NCBI GenBank assembly: GCA_019694795.1
Contig: JAIBBF010000019.1
Location: forward strand, 1 to 54,190
Direction of reading: 5' to 3'
DNA from: Flavobacteriales bacterium
GTDB taxonomy: Bacteria; Bacteroidota; Bacteroidia; Flavobacteriales_D; UBA2798
DNA: 54,190 nt
This document shows positions 54,143-54,190 of this stretch, piece by piece. Within the stretch, counting starts at the first letter, position 1. The number at the start of each line of letters is the position of its first letter. The notes beneath the pieces were generated by a model. It was not told where the DNA came from and ran no database searches. It saw nothing but the letters and a program-made list of their open reading frames with translations. Position numbers and translations under genes: made by a program.

Positions 54143-54190
54143 CTACTTGAGCTCTGCGGTAACCACCAATCGTTTATTGGGCGGGAATCC
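54143..54190 (-). CDS. 3' end of a CDS running off the window
   Basis: The minus strand reads GFPPNKRLVVTAELK and a TAG stop. A basic-then-hydrophobic ending of this kind occurs in OmpA-like or receptor-type outer-membrane proteins, but 15 residues are too few to assign a family. The codon use looks like real coding sequence, and the 72-base gap to the next gene holds a promoter. Confidence 0.4.
   Translation of the reverse strand, partial: GFPPNKRLVVTAELK

Overview
The window is chromosomal DNA from a Bacteroidota bacterium, probably a Flavobacteriales- or Cytophagales-like lineage; the genus cannot be read from the sequence. The grounds are several type IX secretion system (T9SS) cargo proteins with type A and type B sorting tails, PorP/SprF and PorE-like partners, DUF1573 and DUF4301 proteins, an S46 dipeptidyl-peptidase, a CusA-TolC fusion, Bacteroidota promoters (TTG, about 19 bp, TAnnTTTG), and signal peptides that nearly all leave Gln at +1. 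I see no tRNA, rRNA, insertion sequence, integrase, CRISPR array or origin. No stretch above 300 bases lacks a gene; the longest gap (34259-34536) holds a terminator, a promoter and a direct repeat.

Layout. 1-3067: end of a heavy-metal RND efflux operon (pump fused to an outer-membrane channel, then the adaptor). 3090-5226: a membrane-anchored cytochrome c-like protein and a DUF4301 protein. 5274-9359: a lone 1361-residue type B T9SS adhesin-like protein with a SprB-type repeat. 9519-11631: coaE and a bifunctional NAD(P)HX repair enzyme, overlapping. 11750-15832: a giant type A cargo protein. 15890-18643: an aminotransferase and three DUF1573 paralogues. 18790-21859: valS and a small secreted protein. 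21933-23036: a lipoprotein glutaminyl-peptide cyclotransferase. 23089-40798: the core of the window, two minus-strand operons. Read in the direction of transcription they are A1-F1-E1 and A2-F2-A3-F3-E2, where A is a giant type B cargo protein, F is PorP/SprF and E is a PorE-like TPR/propeller/OmpA protein. 40942-54190: three more type A cargo proteins, a small membrane protein, a YncE-propeller/SPOR fusion, a DPP11-type peptidase with a TPR tail, a LexA/CI-type repressor, a secreted protein of unknown function, and the tail of one more gene.

How the parts fit. About half of the window encodes cell-surface or secreted material. Type B cargo proteins are known to depend on cognate PorP/SprF proteins, and PorE-like proteins anchor T9SS parts to peptidoglycan, so the 17.7-kb core looks like a self-contained surface-fibre or adhesin export locus built by duplication and module shuffling. 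The cyclotransferase beside it would convert the N-terminal Gln left on most exported proteins here to pyroglutamate. Housekeeping genes (valS, coaE, nnr, aminotransferase) are interspersed and look vertically inherited.
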